The notes: generated by a model not told the origin, from the letters alone. A stretch of DNA of 62,771 nucleotides from an uncultured Lachnospiraceae bacterium (GCA_910578845.1 CAJTSL010000006.1:38429-101199); one strand, 5' to 3'. Counted from the stretch's first letter, positions 34,051 to 43,927 are shown. Numbers and translations: made by a program.

Positions 34051-36351
34051 ATGAGGGAAAGCATGAGGAGACGTGCGGAGAGAAATGATTTTGAGAATTT
34101 CCTAAAGTTGTTAGCAATTATTGCCGGGATGGTATTGCTATTCTGGCTATGGCTGCATCGGCTGGGATTGGAGAAAGGCTTGGAAGCGCCGGAGGGCGAG
34201 CCAATCAGCATAGAGGATATCGGCATACTATTGCAGGCAATAGAACTGAAAGTTGATTTTGGGGAAAACACGGTGCCTGAAACGGGTCAAAATGATAGGG
34301 AGCAAGAAGAAACGGAAGATATAGCGCAAACGGAATTTTTTACATATGGGCAGTATATGGAAATTTATGAGCAAATTGGCGGAGCAGAAAAAGGTATGCC
34401 GGATTACGCCGGGAAATATGAACTTTATCATGCCATGTTAAAAGAGGATTGGTACCAGGCATATCAGATTATGCTTGCCTATTTTGACACGCAATCCTCG
34501 ATCTGGAAAACGACTGTCTTCATTTTAAAGGTAGATGAACAGGAGAAGAAGGCGTATACACAGAATAATGAATATATTTATTGTTCTTCCTCCTTTTCCG
34601 GGTCTGTTTTTTCAAAAGAAGAAGTTTATGTGAAAAATGGTGAGCTTCTGACAAGCATTCGCGTATTGGATGAGAAGACTATTCTAGAGAACGTCTGGGT
34701 AATGGAATTATCGGATGATGAGGATGCCTATAAGATGGAATGCTTCTATCACCAGGTAGATTTTACGGTGACAGGAACGGAACAGGTTAAGCACATGCAA
34801 GCAGAGAGGGAACAAGTCGCAGACCTGACGTTTAAAGACGGAGCATTAATAGAAGTACAGGGGAAACAGGATAAAATCCATGGGAAATTACTGAGCGTCT
34901 CTGATGATACAATAGAGATAGAAGGCTATGGAGTCTATGAAACGCAGGAGGCAATGGAAGTATATAAATTGTGTGGCACGCTTGAGGCACAGAAGAAATC
35001 GGATCTGATGATAGGCTATGACTATACAGATTTTGTCATATGGAAAGATAAGATCTGCGCATGCCTGGTTTCTAGAGAAGGAGAGATGGATCAGATCCGT
35101 GTCTTATTAAAGAATACGACAAACGGCAGCTATTATTATGAAGAAGCGCGTGTAAGCGTTGACGGTGAGGAGACGGTAATTGATGCGGATAAAATGCAAG
35201 ATGGGGAGCGCATTTCTTTTCAATGCAATGCTTTAACCGATAAAGTCGTATTAGAAGCAGACGGGGTCAATCAGGACAATAATGAATATAGAGGAATGTT
35301 GGAATTTTATAAGAGCGCAAAAGGCATGGTCATTATTAACGAATTACCGTTAGAAGAATATTTATATGCCGTCGTACCGAGCGAGATGCCGGCGTCTTAT
35401 CCCAAAGAGGCGCTAAAAGCACAGGCAGTCTGTGCAAGGACATATGCATTCCGTTATATTCTGCATGCAGGGTTTGCCGATATGGGAGCGCATCTGGATA
35501 ACACCACTTCTTATCAGGTTTACCATAATATTTCGGAAAATGCAGCGACAACGACAGCCGTAAAGGAAACGGCTGGCATGATGCTCTATTATGAGGGAGA
35601 GCTTGCGGATAATTATTATTATTCGACTTCTTGCGGATATGGTACGGATACGGGAATTTGGAAATCTGACAGCAAAGAGGAGTTCCCATACATACATGCC
35701 GGAAAGCTGGCGCCGGAAGAAGAGGCAAAAGAAGCGCGCAGCGCGCAGGATATGGCAGAAGAGGAAAACTTTGCCGCTTTCATCAGAAGCGTGGATGAGG
35801 CTGATTTTGAACGTAACGAAGCATGGTACCGGTGGCGCTACGAAGTAACGGAAATTGATATGGATTCAATGCTTAAAAGATTACAGGAGCGATATCAGGC
35901 AAATGCAGCTTACATCCTAACGGAAAAGGAGAATGACGGAGAATGTTATTATGTATCGGAAGAGATCAATGATCTTGGGACGCTACAAGACATTGTCATT
36001 AACAAGCGGGGCACTGGCGGCATAGCAGATGAAATGACGATTATAGGAAGCAAAGCTGTGATCAAAGTAATTTCAGAATATAATATCCGCCGTATCTTAT
36101 GCGACGGGCAAACTAAGGTGATCCGGCAGGATGGAAGCAGCGTATCGGCAGGCACGCTCCTTCCCAGCGCATTTTTTATTATAGAAACTGGAAAATCACA
36201 AGGAGATGTGGTAGGATATACTTTGACTGGCGGCGGCTATGGACATGGCGTCGGCATGTCGCAAAACGGTGCGAAAGAGATGGGCAGTCGCGGCTATAGC
36301 TATCAGGATATTCTGGGGAGCTTTTTTGCAGACTGTGAGGTACGGGAATGA
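34051..36351 (+). CDS. SpoIID/LytB domain protein, membrane anchored
   Basis: The protein has 766 residues. One membrane helix at about 20-36 anchors a large external part. Residues about 420-520 hold the SpoIID core (INELPLEEYLYAVVPSEMPASYPKEALKAQAVCARTYA), with the catalytic Glu in PSEMP. The C-terminal GGGYGHGVGMSQNGA at about 727-741 is the family's end motif. Related SpoIID is a lytic transglycosylase that strips glycan from denuded peptide stems during engulfment. This protein is about twice the length of SpoIID; the N-terminal 400 residues are not recognised, so it is a SpoIID-related wall enzyme and not necessarily SpoIID. The next gene overlaps by 4 bp. Confidence 0.87.
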   Translation: MRESMRRRAERNDFENFLKLLAIIAGMVLLFWLWLHRLGLEKGLEAPEGEPISIEDIGILLQAIELKVDFGENTVPETGQNDREQEETEDIAQTEFFTYGQYMEIYEQIGGAEKGMPDYAGKYELYHAMLKEDWYQAYQIMLAYFDTQSSIWKTTVFILKVDEQEKKAYTQNNEYIYCSSSFSGSVFSKEEVYVKNGELLTSIRVLDEKTILENVWVMELSDDEDAYKMECFYHQVDFTVTGTEQVKHMQAEREQVADLTFKDGALIEVQGKQDKIHGKLLSVSDDTIEIEGYGVYETQEAMEVYKLCGTLEAQKKSDLMIGYDYTDFVIWKDKICACLVSREGEMDQIRVLLKNTTNGSYYYEEARVSVDGEETVIDADKMQDGERISFQCNALTDKVVLEADGVNQDNNEYRGMLEFYKSAKGMVIINELPLEEYLYAVVPSEMPASYPKEALKAQAVCARTYAFRYILHAGFADMGAHLDNTTSYQVYHNISENAATTTAVKETAGMMLYYEGELADNYYYSTSCGYGTDTGIWKSDSKEEFPYIHAGKLAPEEEAKEARSAQDMAEEENFAAFIRSVDEADFERNEAWYRWRYEVTEIDMDSMLKRLQERYQANAAYILTEKENDGECYYVSEEINDLGTLQDIVINKRGTGGIADEMTIIGSKAVIKVISEYNIRRILCDGQTKVIRQDGSSVSAGTLLPSAFFIIETGKSQGDVVGYTLTGGGYGHGVGMSQNGAKEMGSRGYSYQDILGSFFADCEVRE

Positions 36352-37205
36352 GGACAATGGTAAGGTTATTTTTTATATTCAAGGATTTTTCCACACAGAT
36401 GACACGTAAAAATATAAGTGCGTTTGCGGCGAGCGCAGCGTTTTTTATGTTCTTATCCCTGGTGCCTCTTCTGATGGCGCTTTGTGCTATTTTGCCATAC
36501 ACGTCCTTGACTGCGGATAATCTGATCATGGCGATCATGAAAGTAGTGCCTGAGACGATGAACGGCTTCATAAAGAGCGTTGTCTATGACGTATATGCAC
36601 GGACGGCGGGCACGATCACAGTATTCGCGCTGGTTACGATCTGGTCTGCGGCAAAGGCGATGCTTGCACTGATACAGGGATTGAACGAAGTCAACGATAT
36701 TGAAGAGAAGCGTAATTATCTGTTGCTTCGGACGATAGCTTGTTTCTATACAGTGATTATGTTGATCGCAATTATCCTTTCTATCTTTATCATGGTGTTT
36801 GGGAACGTCATTGTCAACATTGCTTTGCGCGATTTTCCGCAGTTACAGGTATTAGTGCATTTTATCATGCACTTTCGCTTCCTGTTCTCCTGGATTGTGC
36901 TGACGTTTATTTTTTCCATGATATATACATTCGTGCCAGGCATCAAGCTCCGGTTCCGCAGACAGATACCTGGCGCAGCGTTCGCGGCGGTTGTCTGGAG
37001 TGCTGCTTCTTATGTTTTTTCTGTTTATATAGAATATTTCAATGGGTTTGGCGCCTATGGAAGCCTGACGACGATCGTGATTTTGATGTTCTGGTTTTAT
37101 ATGATGATGTACATATTACTAATCGGTGCGCATATTAACCGTTATTTTGGGCCAGTATACAAATTTCTGTTCGGATGGCTTGACAAGTCAAGGAAAACTC
37201 ATTAA
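36348..37205 (+). CDS. YihY/BrkB family membrane protein
   Basis: The protein has 285 residues with about six helices. Family signals are SAFAASAAFFMFLSLVPLLMAL near the N-terminus, a WSAAKAMLALIQGLNEVN segment and GAAFAAVVWSAASYVFSVYIEYFNGFGAYGSLTTIVILMFW near the C-terminus. The role of this family is unclear; older RNase BN naming is not supported. It overlaps the SpoIID-like gene by 4 bp. The short stem ACCGGG / CCCGGT at 37229-37245 lies behind it and may weakly end transcription. Confidence 0.9.
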   Translation: MRTMVRLFFIFKDFSTQMTRKNISAFAASAAFFMFLSLVPLLMALCAILPYTSLTADNLIMAIMKVVPETMNGFIKSVVYDVYARTAGTITVFALVTIWSAAKAMLALIQGLNEVNDIEEKRNYLLLRTIACFYTVIMLIAIILSIFIMVFGNVIVNIALRDFPQLQVLVHFIMHFRFLFSWIVLTFIFSMIYTFVPGIKLRFRRQIPGAAFAAVVWSAASYVFSVYIEYFNGFGAYGSLTTIVILMFWFYMMMYILLIGAHINRYFGPVYKFLFGWLDKSRKTH

Positions 37206-37245
37206 ACTAAGAGATGAAATTTGTTACGACCGGGCATATCCCGGT

Positions 37246-37600
37246 AAAAAGAGAATAGAGGACATAAAGGCTAGGAAGGTGTAGCAGGGTATTATATTCT
37301 TTCAGAGAGAAGAAGTCACCGGCTGTAAACTTCTTTAAGTTCAGATAATATCTTAATTTCCCACCGGAGCCGCTTGAGGGAAGGAACGGTACGCAGCCTG
37401 GGAGCAGAAATGTATAAAAGGCTGGTTGTATAGTTTTAGTAGTTCAAGACGTAGCATGCACGTTACGCAGGAATGAGCGCCTGTTTTGCTTTGTATGATG
37501 GAGGATAGTTAAACCGTCTATTGAGCCAATGACAGGAATCTGGGTGGTACCGCGGTTTATTTCGTCCCATATGTTGGATTGACATATGGGATTTTTTATG
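37246..37600 (+). promoter_or_regulatory. T-box riboswitch controlling pheST (phenylalanine)
   Basis: The leader has the conserved T-box bulge sequence GGGTGGTACCGCGG at 37542-37555, which pairs with the free acceptor end of uncharged tRNA. Stem I runs from about 37250 to 37400. Its specifier loop contains AAGTTCAGA, so TTC (Phe) at 37340-37342 is the likely codon read by the tRNA anticodon. The terminator at 37566-37596 forms unless uncharged tRNA-Phe stabilises the antiterminator. The predicted effect is increased pheST expression on phenylalanine starvation. Confidence 0.92.
37566..37596 (+). terminator. Conditional terminator of the pheST T-box
   Basis: A 9-bp stem (CCCATATGT / ACATATGGG) with a 7-base loop is followed by ATTTTTTAT. 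It stands directly behind the T-box sequence and is the switched element. Confidence 0.92.
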
Positions 37601-37710
37601 TCCAGGAAAGATAGCAGAGGCATAAGCTCACCATTGACAGGGATCAAATGCGGGTGAAAAGCAGAATCTGTTGTGGAAAATAACCGATAAACGAAGAAAG
37701 GAAAGAAATC

Positions 37711-38730
37711 ATGAAAGAGAAATTAGAACAGCTCAAAGCAGAAGCATTACGGCAGATTGAATCTAGTGATGCTTTGGAGAAATTGAACGAGGTACGTATT
37801 AGCTTTCTTGGGAAAAAAGGCGAACTGACGAGCGTGCTGAAAGGAATGAAAGATGTGGCGCCTGAAGATCGTCCCAAAGTCGGACAGCTTGTCAATGAGA
37901 CGAGAGAACAGATTGAAAAAGTTCTTGAAGATGCAATTGCAAAAATGGAGAAGATCGCCAGAGAAGCGCAGATGAAAGCCGAAGTAATTGACGTTACGTT
38001 GCCTGCAAAGAAAAGCGAAGCGGGACATCGCCATCCAAATACAATTGCAATGGAAGAAGTGGAGCGTATCTTTGTTGGCATGGGATATGAAGTGGTGGAA
38101 GGCCCGGAAATAGAAACGGATTATTATAACTTTGCAGCCTTAAATATACCAGCCGACCACCCGGCTAAAGACGAGCAAGATACTTTTTATATTAGCGGCG
38201 ATTTCTTATTGCGTACCCAGACATCAGGCGCGCAGGTACACGAAATGGAGAAAGGGAAATTGCCAATCCGTATGTTAGCGCCAGGAAGGGTATTCCGTTC
38301 TGATGAAGTGGACGCGACCCATTCGCCTTCCTTCCACCAAATCGAAGGCTTGGTGATTGATAAGAATATTACTTTCGCAGATTTAAAAGGCACGTTGGCA
38401 GAATTTGCCAAAGAATTATTTGGAGAGGATACAAAAGTAAAATTCAGGCCACATCATTTCAACTTCACAGAGCCTAGCGCGGAAATGGATGTCAGTTGCT
38501 TTAAATGTGGCGGAAGCGGCTGCCGGTTCTGTAAAGGCTCTGGCTGGATTGAGATATTAGGTTGCGGCATGGTGCATCCAAACGTCCTGAGAATGAGCAA
38601 GATTGACCCTGAGGAATATTCCGGGTTTGCGTTTGGAATGGGGTTAGAGAGAATCGCCTTGTTAAAATATGAAATAGATGACATGCGGCTTTTATATGAG
38701 AATGACATCAGATTTTTGAAACAGTTTTGA
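37711..38730 (+). CDS. pheS: Phenylalanine-tRNA ligase alpha subunit
   Basis: PheS carries the catalytic class II core of the alpha2-beta2 enzyme. The protein has 339 residues. A coiled-coil tRNA-contacting N-terminal part (about 1-85) is followed by the core: HPNTIAMEEVERIFVGMGYEVVEGPEIE (motif 1 region), FRSDEVDATHSPSFHQIEG (motif 2), and GFAFGMGLERIALLKY (motif 3). Phe-pocket residues FKPHHF/FRPHHF occur in the usual place. It is expressed from the T-box leader together with pheT, which starts 67 bp downstream. Confidence 0.97.
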   Translation: MKEKLEQLKAEALRQIESSDALEKLNEVRISFLGKKGELTSVLKGMKDVAPEDRPKVGQLVNETREQIEKVLEDAIAKMEKIAREAQMKAEVIDVTLPAKKSEAGHRHPNTIAMEEVERIFVGMGYEVVEGPEIETDYYNFAALNIPADHPAKDEQDTFYISGDFLLRTQTSGAQVHEMEKGKLPIRMLAPGRVFRSDEVDATHSPSFHQIEGLVIDKNITFADLKGTLAEFAKELFGEDTKVKFRPHHFNFTEPSAEMDVSCFKCGGSGCRFCKGSGWIEILGCGMVHPNVLRMSKIDPEEYSGFAFGMGLERIALLKYEIDDMRLLYENDIRFLKQF

Positions 38731-38797
38731 TTTCCGATCAAATGATAATTGGCGGGTTTAGCAGTGGTAAGAAGATAAACAGAAAGGAATAAAGAGT

Positions 38798-41227
38798 ATG
38801 AATACTTCATTATCGTGGATTAAGGCATACGTGCCGGAACTTTCCTGTAGTGACCGGGAGTATGCGGATGCAATGACATTAAGCGGGACAAAAGTGGAGA
38901 CGTATGAGCGATTAGATAAGAATCTGGAAAATATCGTCATCGGGCAAATAGAAAAAATAGAAAAACATCCTGATGCAGATAAACTGATTGTCTGTCAGGT
39001 AAATACCGGCAAGGAGACGATCCAGATTGTTACGGGCGCTCCAAACGTAAAAGAAGGAGATAAAGTACCGGTAGTATTGGATGGCGGCAAAGTAGCCGGA
39101 GGACATGACGGCGGGCCTCTGCCGGAAAATGGGATTGCCATTAAAGCAGGTAAACTGCGCGGCGTCCCTTCAAACGGCATGATGTGCTCCATAGAGGAAT
39201 TAGGCTCTTCCAGGGAACTGTATCCCGAAGCGCCGGAAGAGGGCATTTATATTTTCCCGGAAGATGCAGTAGTTGGGGCAGATGCGGTGGAAGCGCTGGG
39301 TCTTCGCGATACTGTTTTCGAGTATGAAATCACTTCTAACAGGGTAGACTGCTACAGTGTATTGGGCATTGCGAGAGAAGCAGCGGCTACATTTGGGAAA
39401 CCATTTGTTGCCCCTAAAGTAGAAGTAAAAGCAAATTCGGAAAAAGTAGAAGATTATATTAGCGTAGAAGTAGAGGATAAAGAACTTTGCCCACGATATT
39501 GCGCAAGAGTATGCACGAATATTAAGATTGCTCCTTCGCCCAAATGGATGCAGAGGCGGCTTGCATCGGCAGGGATCCGTCCGATCAATAACCTGGTTGA
39601 TATTACCAACTATGTCATGGAAGAATATGGGCAGCCAATGCATGCTTTTGATTTGGATACGGTGGCAGGACATAAGATTATCGTGCGGCGCGCCAAAGAT
39701 GGAGAGGTATTCCAGACACTGGACGGGCAGATGCGCAATTTAGATAGCGATATGCTGATGATCTGTGATGCGGAGAAAGAGATTGGGATCGCAGGCATTA
39801 TGGGTGGTGAGAATTCCAAGATAACCGACGATGTCAAGACGGTTTTATTTGAAGCAGCGACTTTTAACGGTGCTAATATCCGTAAATCGGCCAAGCGTCT
39901 TGGACTGCGTACGGATGCTTCCGGGATATTCGAAAAAGGATTAGATCCGCGTAACGCGCAGGCAGCGATTGATAGAGCCTGCCAATTGATCCAAGAGCTT
40001 GGCTGCGGCGAGGTAGTAGAAGGAACTGTGGACGTTTGTGTTCCGTTAGAAGAGCTTAGGAAGGTAACGTTTGACGATAAGCGTATCAATGCACTGCTTG
40101 GAACTGACATTTCGGTGAAAGAGATGGAAGAAATCTTTGCCAGATTGGAGTTGCGGTTAGAAACGGAAAGCGATGGCATGAAAACTCTCATTATCCCTTC
40201 TTTCAGGCAAGATATAGAAGGCATTGCAGATATTGCGGAAGAAGTAGCAAGATTCTATGGTTATGATAAGATACCGATGACATTGCCGGGCAGCGGATCG
40301 ACAACGGGAAAACTGCCATTCTCATTGAGGATTGAGCAAAAAGCAAGAGATATTGCAGAATATTGTGGATTTTCACAGGGCATGTGTTATTCGTTCGAAA
40401 GCCCGAAAGTATTTGACAAACTTCTCATAGGAGAGGATGATATACTTAGAAAGGCGATTACGATTGCCAATCCGCTTGGAGAAGATTTCTCGATTATGAG
40501 AACAATCTCTTTAAACGGCATGTTGACAAGTCTGTCTACAAATTACAATCGGAGAAATAAAGATGTGCGTCTTTATGAGCTAGGAAATATTTATCTGCCG
40601 AAGGAGCTGCCGCTTACAGAGTTGCCTGATGAAAGAATGCAGTTTACGTTAGGCATGTATGGAGAAGGTGATTTCTTTGTCATGAAAGGCGTGGTAGAGG
40701 AATTCTTTGACGGAATCGGTATGAAGAAAAAGCCAAGTTATGACCCGAATGCGGGCAAGAGCTTTCTGCATCCCGGTAGACAGGCTAATATTTGTTATGA
40801 AGGAAAAGTTGTGGGATATCTGGGCGAGGTTCACCCGGAAGTATGCGATCACTATGCCCTAAAGACAAAGGCATATATTGCCGTGCTGGATATGCCAGAA
40901 GTGATCCCCTTTGCCACATTTGACAGAAAATATGTCAGCCTTGCAAAATATCCAGCCGTATCACGCGATATCAGTATGGTCGTGCCAAAGAACATTATGG
41001 TAGGCGAGATCGAAACGATGATTGTACAACGTGGCGGTAAGATTTTGGAGGACTGTAGGCTATTCGATATTTATGAAGGTAGCCAGATCAAAGAAGGTTA
41101 CAAGTCAGTCGCTTATTCTATAACGTTCCGTGCAAAGGACAGGACGTTAGAAGATAGTGATGTCAACAGCGTTATGAAGAAAATTTTGAATGGATTGGAA
41201 AGCATGGGAATCGAGCTTCGCAGCTAA
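38798..41227 (+). CDS. pheT: Phenylalanine-tRNA ligase beta subunit
   Basis: PheT has 809 residues, the normal length. An N-terminal tRNA-binding domain is at about 40-150 (VIGQIEKIEKHPDADKLIVCQVNTG), the B3/B4 editing domain at about 205-380 (RYCARVCTNIKIAPSP), the B5 domain near 410-475, a catalytic-like core at about 490-690, and a C-terminal FDX-ACB domain (YPAVSRDISMVVP). The editing site hydrolyses Tyr-tRNA-Phe. It is co-transcribed with pheS under the T-box. Confidence 0.97.
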   Translation: MNTSLSWIKAYVPELSCSDREYADAMTLSGTKVETYERLDKNLENIVIGQIEKIEKHPDADKLIVCQVNTGKETIQIVTGAPNVKEGDKVPVVLDGGKVAGGHDGGPLPENGIAIKAGKLRGVPSNGMMCSIEELGSSRELYPEAPEEGIYIFPEDAVVGADAVEALGLRDTVFEYEITSNRVDCYSVLGIAREAAATFGKPFVAPKVEVKANSEKVEDYISVEVEDKELCPRYCARVCTNIKIAPSPKWMQRRLASAGIRPINNLVDITNYVMEEYGQPMHAFDLDTVAGHKIIVRRAKDGEVFQTLDGQMRNLDSDMLMICDAEKEIGIAGIMGGENSKITDDVKTVLFEAATFNGANIRKSAKRLGLRTDASGIFEKGLDPRNAQAAIDRACQLIQELGCGEVVEGTVDVCVPLEELRKVTFDDKRINALLGTDISVKEMEEIFARLELRLETESDGMKTLIIPSFRQDIEGIADIAEEVARFYGYDKIPMTLPGSGSTTGKLPFSLRIEQKARDIAEYCGFSQGMCYSFESPKVFDKLLIGEDDILRKAITIANPLGEDFSIMRTISLNGMLTSLSTNYNRRNKDVRLYELGNIYLPKELPLTELPDERMQFTLGMYGEGDFFVMKGVVEEFFDGIGMKKKPSYDPNAGKSFLHPGRQANICYEGKVVGYLGEVHPEVCDHYALKTKAYIAVLDMPEVIPFATFDRKYVSLAKYPAVSRDISMVVPKNIMVGEIETMIVQRGGKILEDCRLFDIYEGSQIKEGYKSVAYSITFRAKDRTLEDSDVNSVMKKILNGLESMGIELRS

Positions 41228-41267
41228 AGATTGGCAATGGTAAAGAATAAGAAAAGGAGACAAGATT

Positions 41268-42707
41268 ATGGAAACAAAGAATACCTGGGAGACATATGAT
41301 GAGAAACAGTTGCAGGAAGTCGATGTTTTTGCTAAAGAATACATGGATTTCCTCAACAACGGAAAAACCGAAAGGGAATGTATTGATACGATCGTCAATC
41401 AGATTGAAAAAGAAGGATATCAGGAACTGAATGAGCTCGTGAAAAACAATATGGCGTTAAAATGCGGCGATAAAGTATATTCTGTATGGATGAACAAGTC
41501 TATCGTTATGTTCCAGATCGGTGAACAGCCTATGGAAAAGGGCATGAACATCCTTGGCGCGCATATTGATTCTCCCCGTTTAGATGTAAAACAGAACCCA
41601 CTATATGAAGACGGCGGCTTTGCGTATCTGGACACGCATTACTATGGTGGCGTTAAGAAATACCAGTGGGTAGCGATCCCGCTTGCCCTTCACGGCGTCA
41701 TTGTGAAAAAGGACGGTACGACCGTAGAAGTAAATATCGGTGAAAATGAAGATGATCCAGTATTTTTTGTATCGGATCTGCTGATCCATCTTGCCCAGGA
41801 GCAATTAGAGAAAAAAGCGTCCAAAGTCATTGAAGGAGAAGCTTTGGATATTGTCATTGGGAATAAGCCGCTCATTATTGAGAAAAAGGAAAACAATGGC
41901 AGTGATTCCGATAAGGAAACGGATAAACCGGAAAAGGATCTGGTAAAAAAGAATATCCTTGCTATTTTAAAGGATGCATATGAGATAGAGGAAGAAGATT
42001 TTATCTCTGCGGAGCTTGAAGTCGTTCCGGCGGGTGCAGCAAGAGAGGCTGGCTTTGATAAAAGCATGATCCTTTCTTATGGACAGGATGATAGGGTATG
42101 TGCCTTTTCTTCTTTAAAAGCGATGCTCGAGATTGAAAAGACAGAGAGAACGGCATGCTGTATCCTTGTTGATAAGGAAGAAATCGGTAGCGTTGGCGCA
42201 ACTGGCATGCAGTCTAAGTTCTTCGAGAATGCGGTGGCGGAAGTGATGAACCTACTTGGAGAATATAGCGAATTGAAACTGAGAAGATGTCTATCAGGAT
42301 CTTGTATGCTCTCTTCTGATGTCAGCAGCGCATTTGATCCAAGCTATGCATCCAGCTTTGATAAAAAGAATGTGGCATACCTTGGCGGAGGCATGGTATT
42401 CAATAAATTTACCGGTTCAAGAGGAAAATCGGGATCAAATGATGCCAATGCAGAATATCTTGCCCATATCCGTGCTATTTTTGAGAAAGAAAACATCAAT
42501 TTCCAGACAGCAGAACTGGGAAAGGTAGATCTTGGCGGCGGCGGAACAATTGCATATATCCTGGCTCTTTATGGGATGAATGTCATCGACAGCGGCGTGG
42601 CGGTCCTGAATATGCATGCGCCTTGGGAAGCTACCAGCAAAGCAGACGTATATGAGACAAAAAGAGGGTATGTTGCCTTTTTAAATCATGCCGGGGAAGC
42701 GTTCTAA
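41268..42707 (+). CDS. M18 family aminopeptidase
   Basis: The protein has 479 residues. M18 metalloaminopeptidases remove N-terminal residues with two zinc ions and form large tetrahedral complexes. Visible motifs are ILGAHIDSPRLDVKQNP with the first metal His and Asp, ILVDKEEIGSVGATG with the Glu pair, SSDVSSAFDPSY with another metal Asp, and the C-terminal GVAVLNMHAPWE with the last His. GGAGACAAG stands before the ATG. It follows pheT by 40 bp and may be read from the same transcript. Substrate preference (acidic or otherwise) cannot be seen. Confidence 0.92.
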   Translation: METKNTWETYDEKQLQEVDVFAKEYMDFLNNGKTERECIDTIVNQIEKEGYQELNELVKNNMALKCGDKVYSVWMNKSIVMFQIGEQPMEKGMNILGAHIDSPRLDVKQNPLYEDGGFAYLDTHYYGGVKKYQWVAIPLALHGVIVKKDGTTVEVNIGENEDDPVFFVSDLLIHLAQEQLEKKASKVIEGEALDIVIGNKPLIIEKKENNGSDSDKETDKPEKDLVKKNILAILKDAYEIEEEDFISAELEVVPAGAAREAGFDKSMILSYGQDDRVCAFSSLKAMLEIEKTERTACCILVDKEEIGSVGATGMQSKFFENAVAEVMNLLGEYSELKLRRCLSGSCMLSSDVSSAFDPSYASSFDKKNVAYLGGGMVFNKFTGSRGKSGSNDANAEYLAHIRAIFEKENINFQTAELGKVDLGGGGTIAYILALYGMNVIDSGVAVLNMHAPWEATSKADVYETKRGYVAFLNHAGEAF

Positions 42708-42723
42708 TAGAATAGGAAAATCT

Positions 42724-42780
42724 GTTCATATGGCAGGAAATCCTCTGTTTTATCCCTAAGAGGAGCCTGCCAATATGAAC
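42724..42780 (+). other. Stable hairpin between the M18 aminopeptidase and queA
   Basis: A long, two-part stem: GTTCATATGGCAGG pairs with CCTGCCAATATGAAC (one bulge), and inside TCCTCT pairs with AGAGGA. No T-run follows, so it is not a standard terminator. It lies 18 bp before the queA start and could process mRNA or modulate translation. This is inference from pairing only. Confidence 0.6.
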
Positions 42781-42797
42781 TGACTGTGAGATAAACG

Positions 42798-43871
42798 ATG
42801 GAAATAAAAGAAAAGATAGAAGAGAAAACACAGGGGAATGCGGCGCTTAAAAAGTCGGATTTCTACTTTGATTTGCCACAAGAACTGATCGCGCAGGATC
42901 CATTAGCTGACCGCGCTGCATCAAGGCTTCTGACGCTGCGCAAAGAGAACGGGGCGATAGAACATCATGTTTTTCATGACATCATTCATGAGCTGCATCC
43001 TGGGGATTGTCTCGTCTTAAATGATACGAAGGTCATTCCGGCAAGGCTTATGGGCGTCCGCGCTGATACAGGCGCTTCTGTGGAAGTGCTCCTTTTAAAG
43101 CGCAAGGAACATGATGTATGGGAAGCGCTTGTGAAGCCTGGCAAGAAAGCAAGGCCTGGCATGCAGCTTCATTTCGGCAATGGCTTACTACAGGCAAAGG
43201 TATTGGATATCGTTGAAGAGGGGAATCGGCTGATCCAATTTGATTATGATGGTATTTTTGAACAAGTGCTGGATAAACTTGGAGAAATGCCCCTTCCGCC
43301 TTATATTACCCATAAATTGCAAGACAAGAACAGATATCAGACCGTATATGCGAAATATGAAGGCTCCGCAGCAGCTCCGACGGCAGGGCTGCATTTTACA
43401 AAGGAACTGCTCCAGGCAATTGCAGAGAAAGGCATAGAGATTGCTTATGTCACGTTACATGTAGGCCTTGGGACATTTCGCCCGGTGAAGACGGACAATA
43501 TATTAGAGCATCACATGCACGCGGAATCTTATCAGATAACAGAAGAGGCCGCTGAGAAAATAAACAATGCCAAGAGAAGCGGCAATCGCGTCATCTGTGT
43601 CGGTACGACAAGTTGCCGTACAGTAGAAAGCGCCGCAGACGAAAATGGGATGTTACATGCATGTTCTGGCAATACACAGATTTTTATATATCCAGGATAT
43701 CGTTTTCGGGTAATGGATGCTTTGATCACTAATTTTCATTTGCCAGAGTCTACATTAGTCATGCTTGTTTCTGCGCTTGCAGGACGCGAACATGTCTTAA
43801 ATGCATATGAAGAAGCAGTCCGGGAGAAATACCGGTTTTTTAGCTTTGGGGATGCGATGTTTATACGGTGA
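42798..43871 (+). CDS. queA: S-adenosylmethionine:tRNA ribosyltransferase-isomerase
   Basis: QueA makes epoxyqueuosine in tRNA wobble position 34. The protein has 357 residues. The recognised part starts LKKSDFYFDLPQELIAQDPL at about residue 17; the first 16 residues are an unusual extension with a weak start signal, but no in-frame ATG lies nearer. Family segments include CLVLNDTKVIPARL, GSAAAPTAGLHFT, HVGLGTFRPV and the end YRFFSFGDAMFIR. The last 18 bases of coding sequence before the final codon and stop recur at 44578-44595, on the far side of the toxin-antitoxin pair. This suggests that the 3' end of queA is an insertion site. Confidence 0.95.
   Translation: MEIKEKIEEKTQGNAALKKSDFYFDLPQELIAQDPLADRAASRLLTLRKENGAIEHHVFHDIIHELHPGDCLVLNDTKVIPARLMGVRADTGASVEVLLLKRKEHDVWEALVKPGKKARPGMQLHFGNGLLQAKVLDIVEEGNRLIQFDYDGIFEQVLDKLGEMPLPPYITHKLQDKNRYQTVYAKYEGSAAAPTAGLHFTKELLQAIAEKGIEIAYVTLHVGLGTFRPVKTDNILEHHMHAESYQITEEAAEKINNAKRSGNRVICVGTTSCRTVESAADENGMLHACSGNTQIFIYPGYRFRVMDALITNFHLPESTLVMLVSALAGREHVLNAYEEAVREKYRFFSFGDAMFIR
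43848..43865 (+). repeat. Left copy of an 18-bp direct repeat (end of queA) flanking the toxin-antitoxin cassette
   Basis: GGGGATGCGATGTTTATA encodes GDAMFI, the end of QueA. The identical 18 bases stand again at 44578-44595. The two copies are 730 bp apart and exactly bracket the toxin-antitoxin genes. Confidence 0.9.
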
Positions 43872-43898
43872 AGTTTCGTTTGATATGCACATATTATA

Positions 43899-43927
43899 TT
43901 GACGATATAAAGTGATTTGCGTATAAT
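43899..43927 (+). promoter_or_regulatory. Promoter of the toxin-antitoxin operon
   Basis: TTGACG at 43899-43904, a 17-base spacer, and TATAAT at 43922-43927. It is close to the ideal housekeeping promoter and lies inside the cassette, so the pair carries its own promoter. AGAGGAGG precedes the antitoxin ATG. Confidence 0.85.

Noticed and set aside
37229..37245. ACCGGG/CCCGGT stem as a full terminator for the YihY gene
   Set aside because: The stem is only 6 bp and is followed by A, not T, on the plus strand; it may be incidental or part of the T-box leader.
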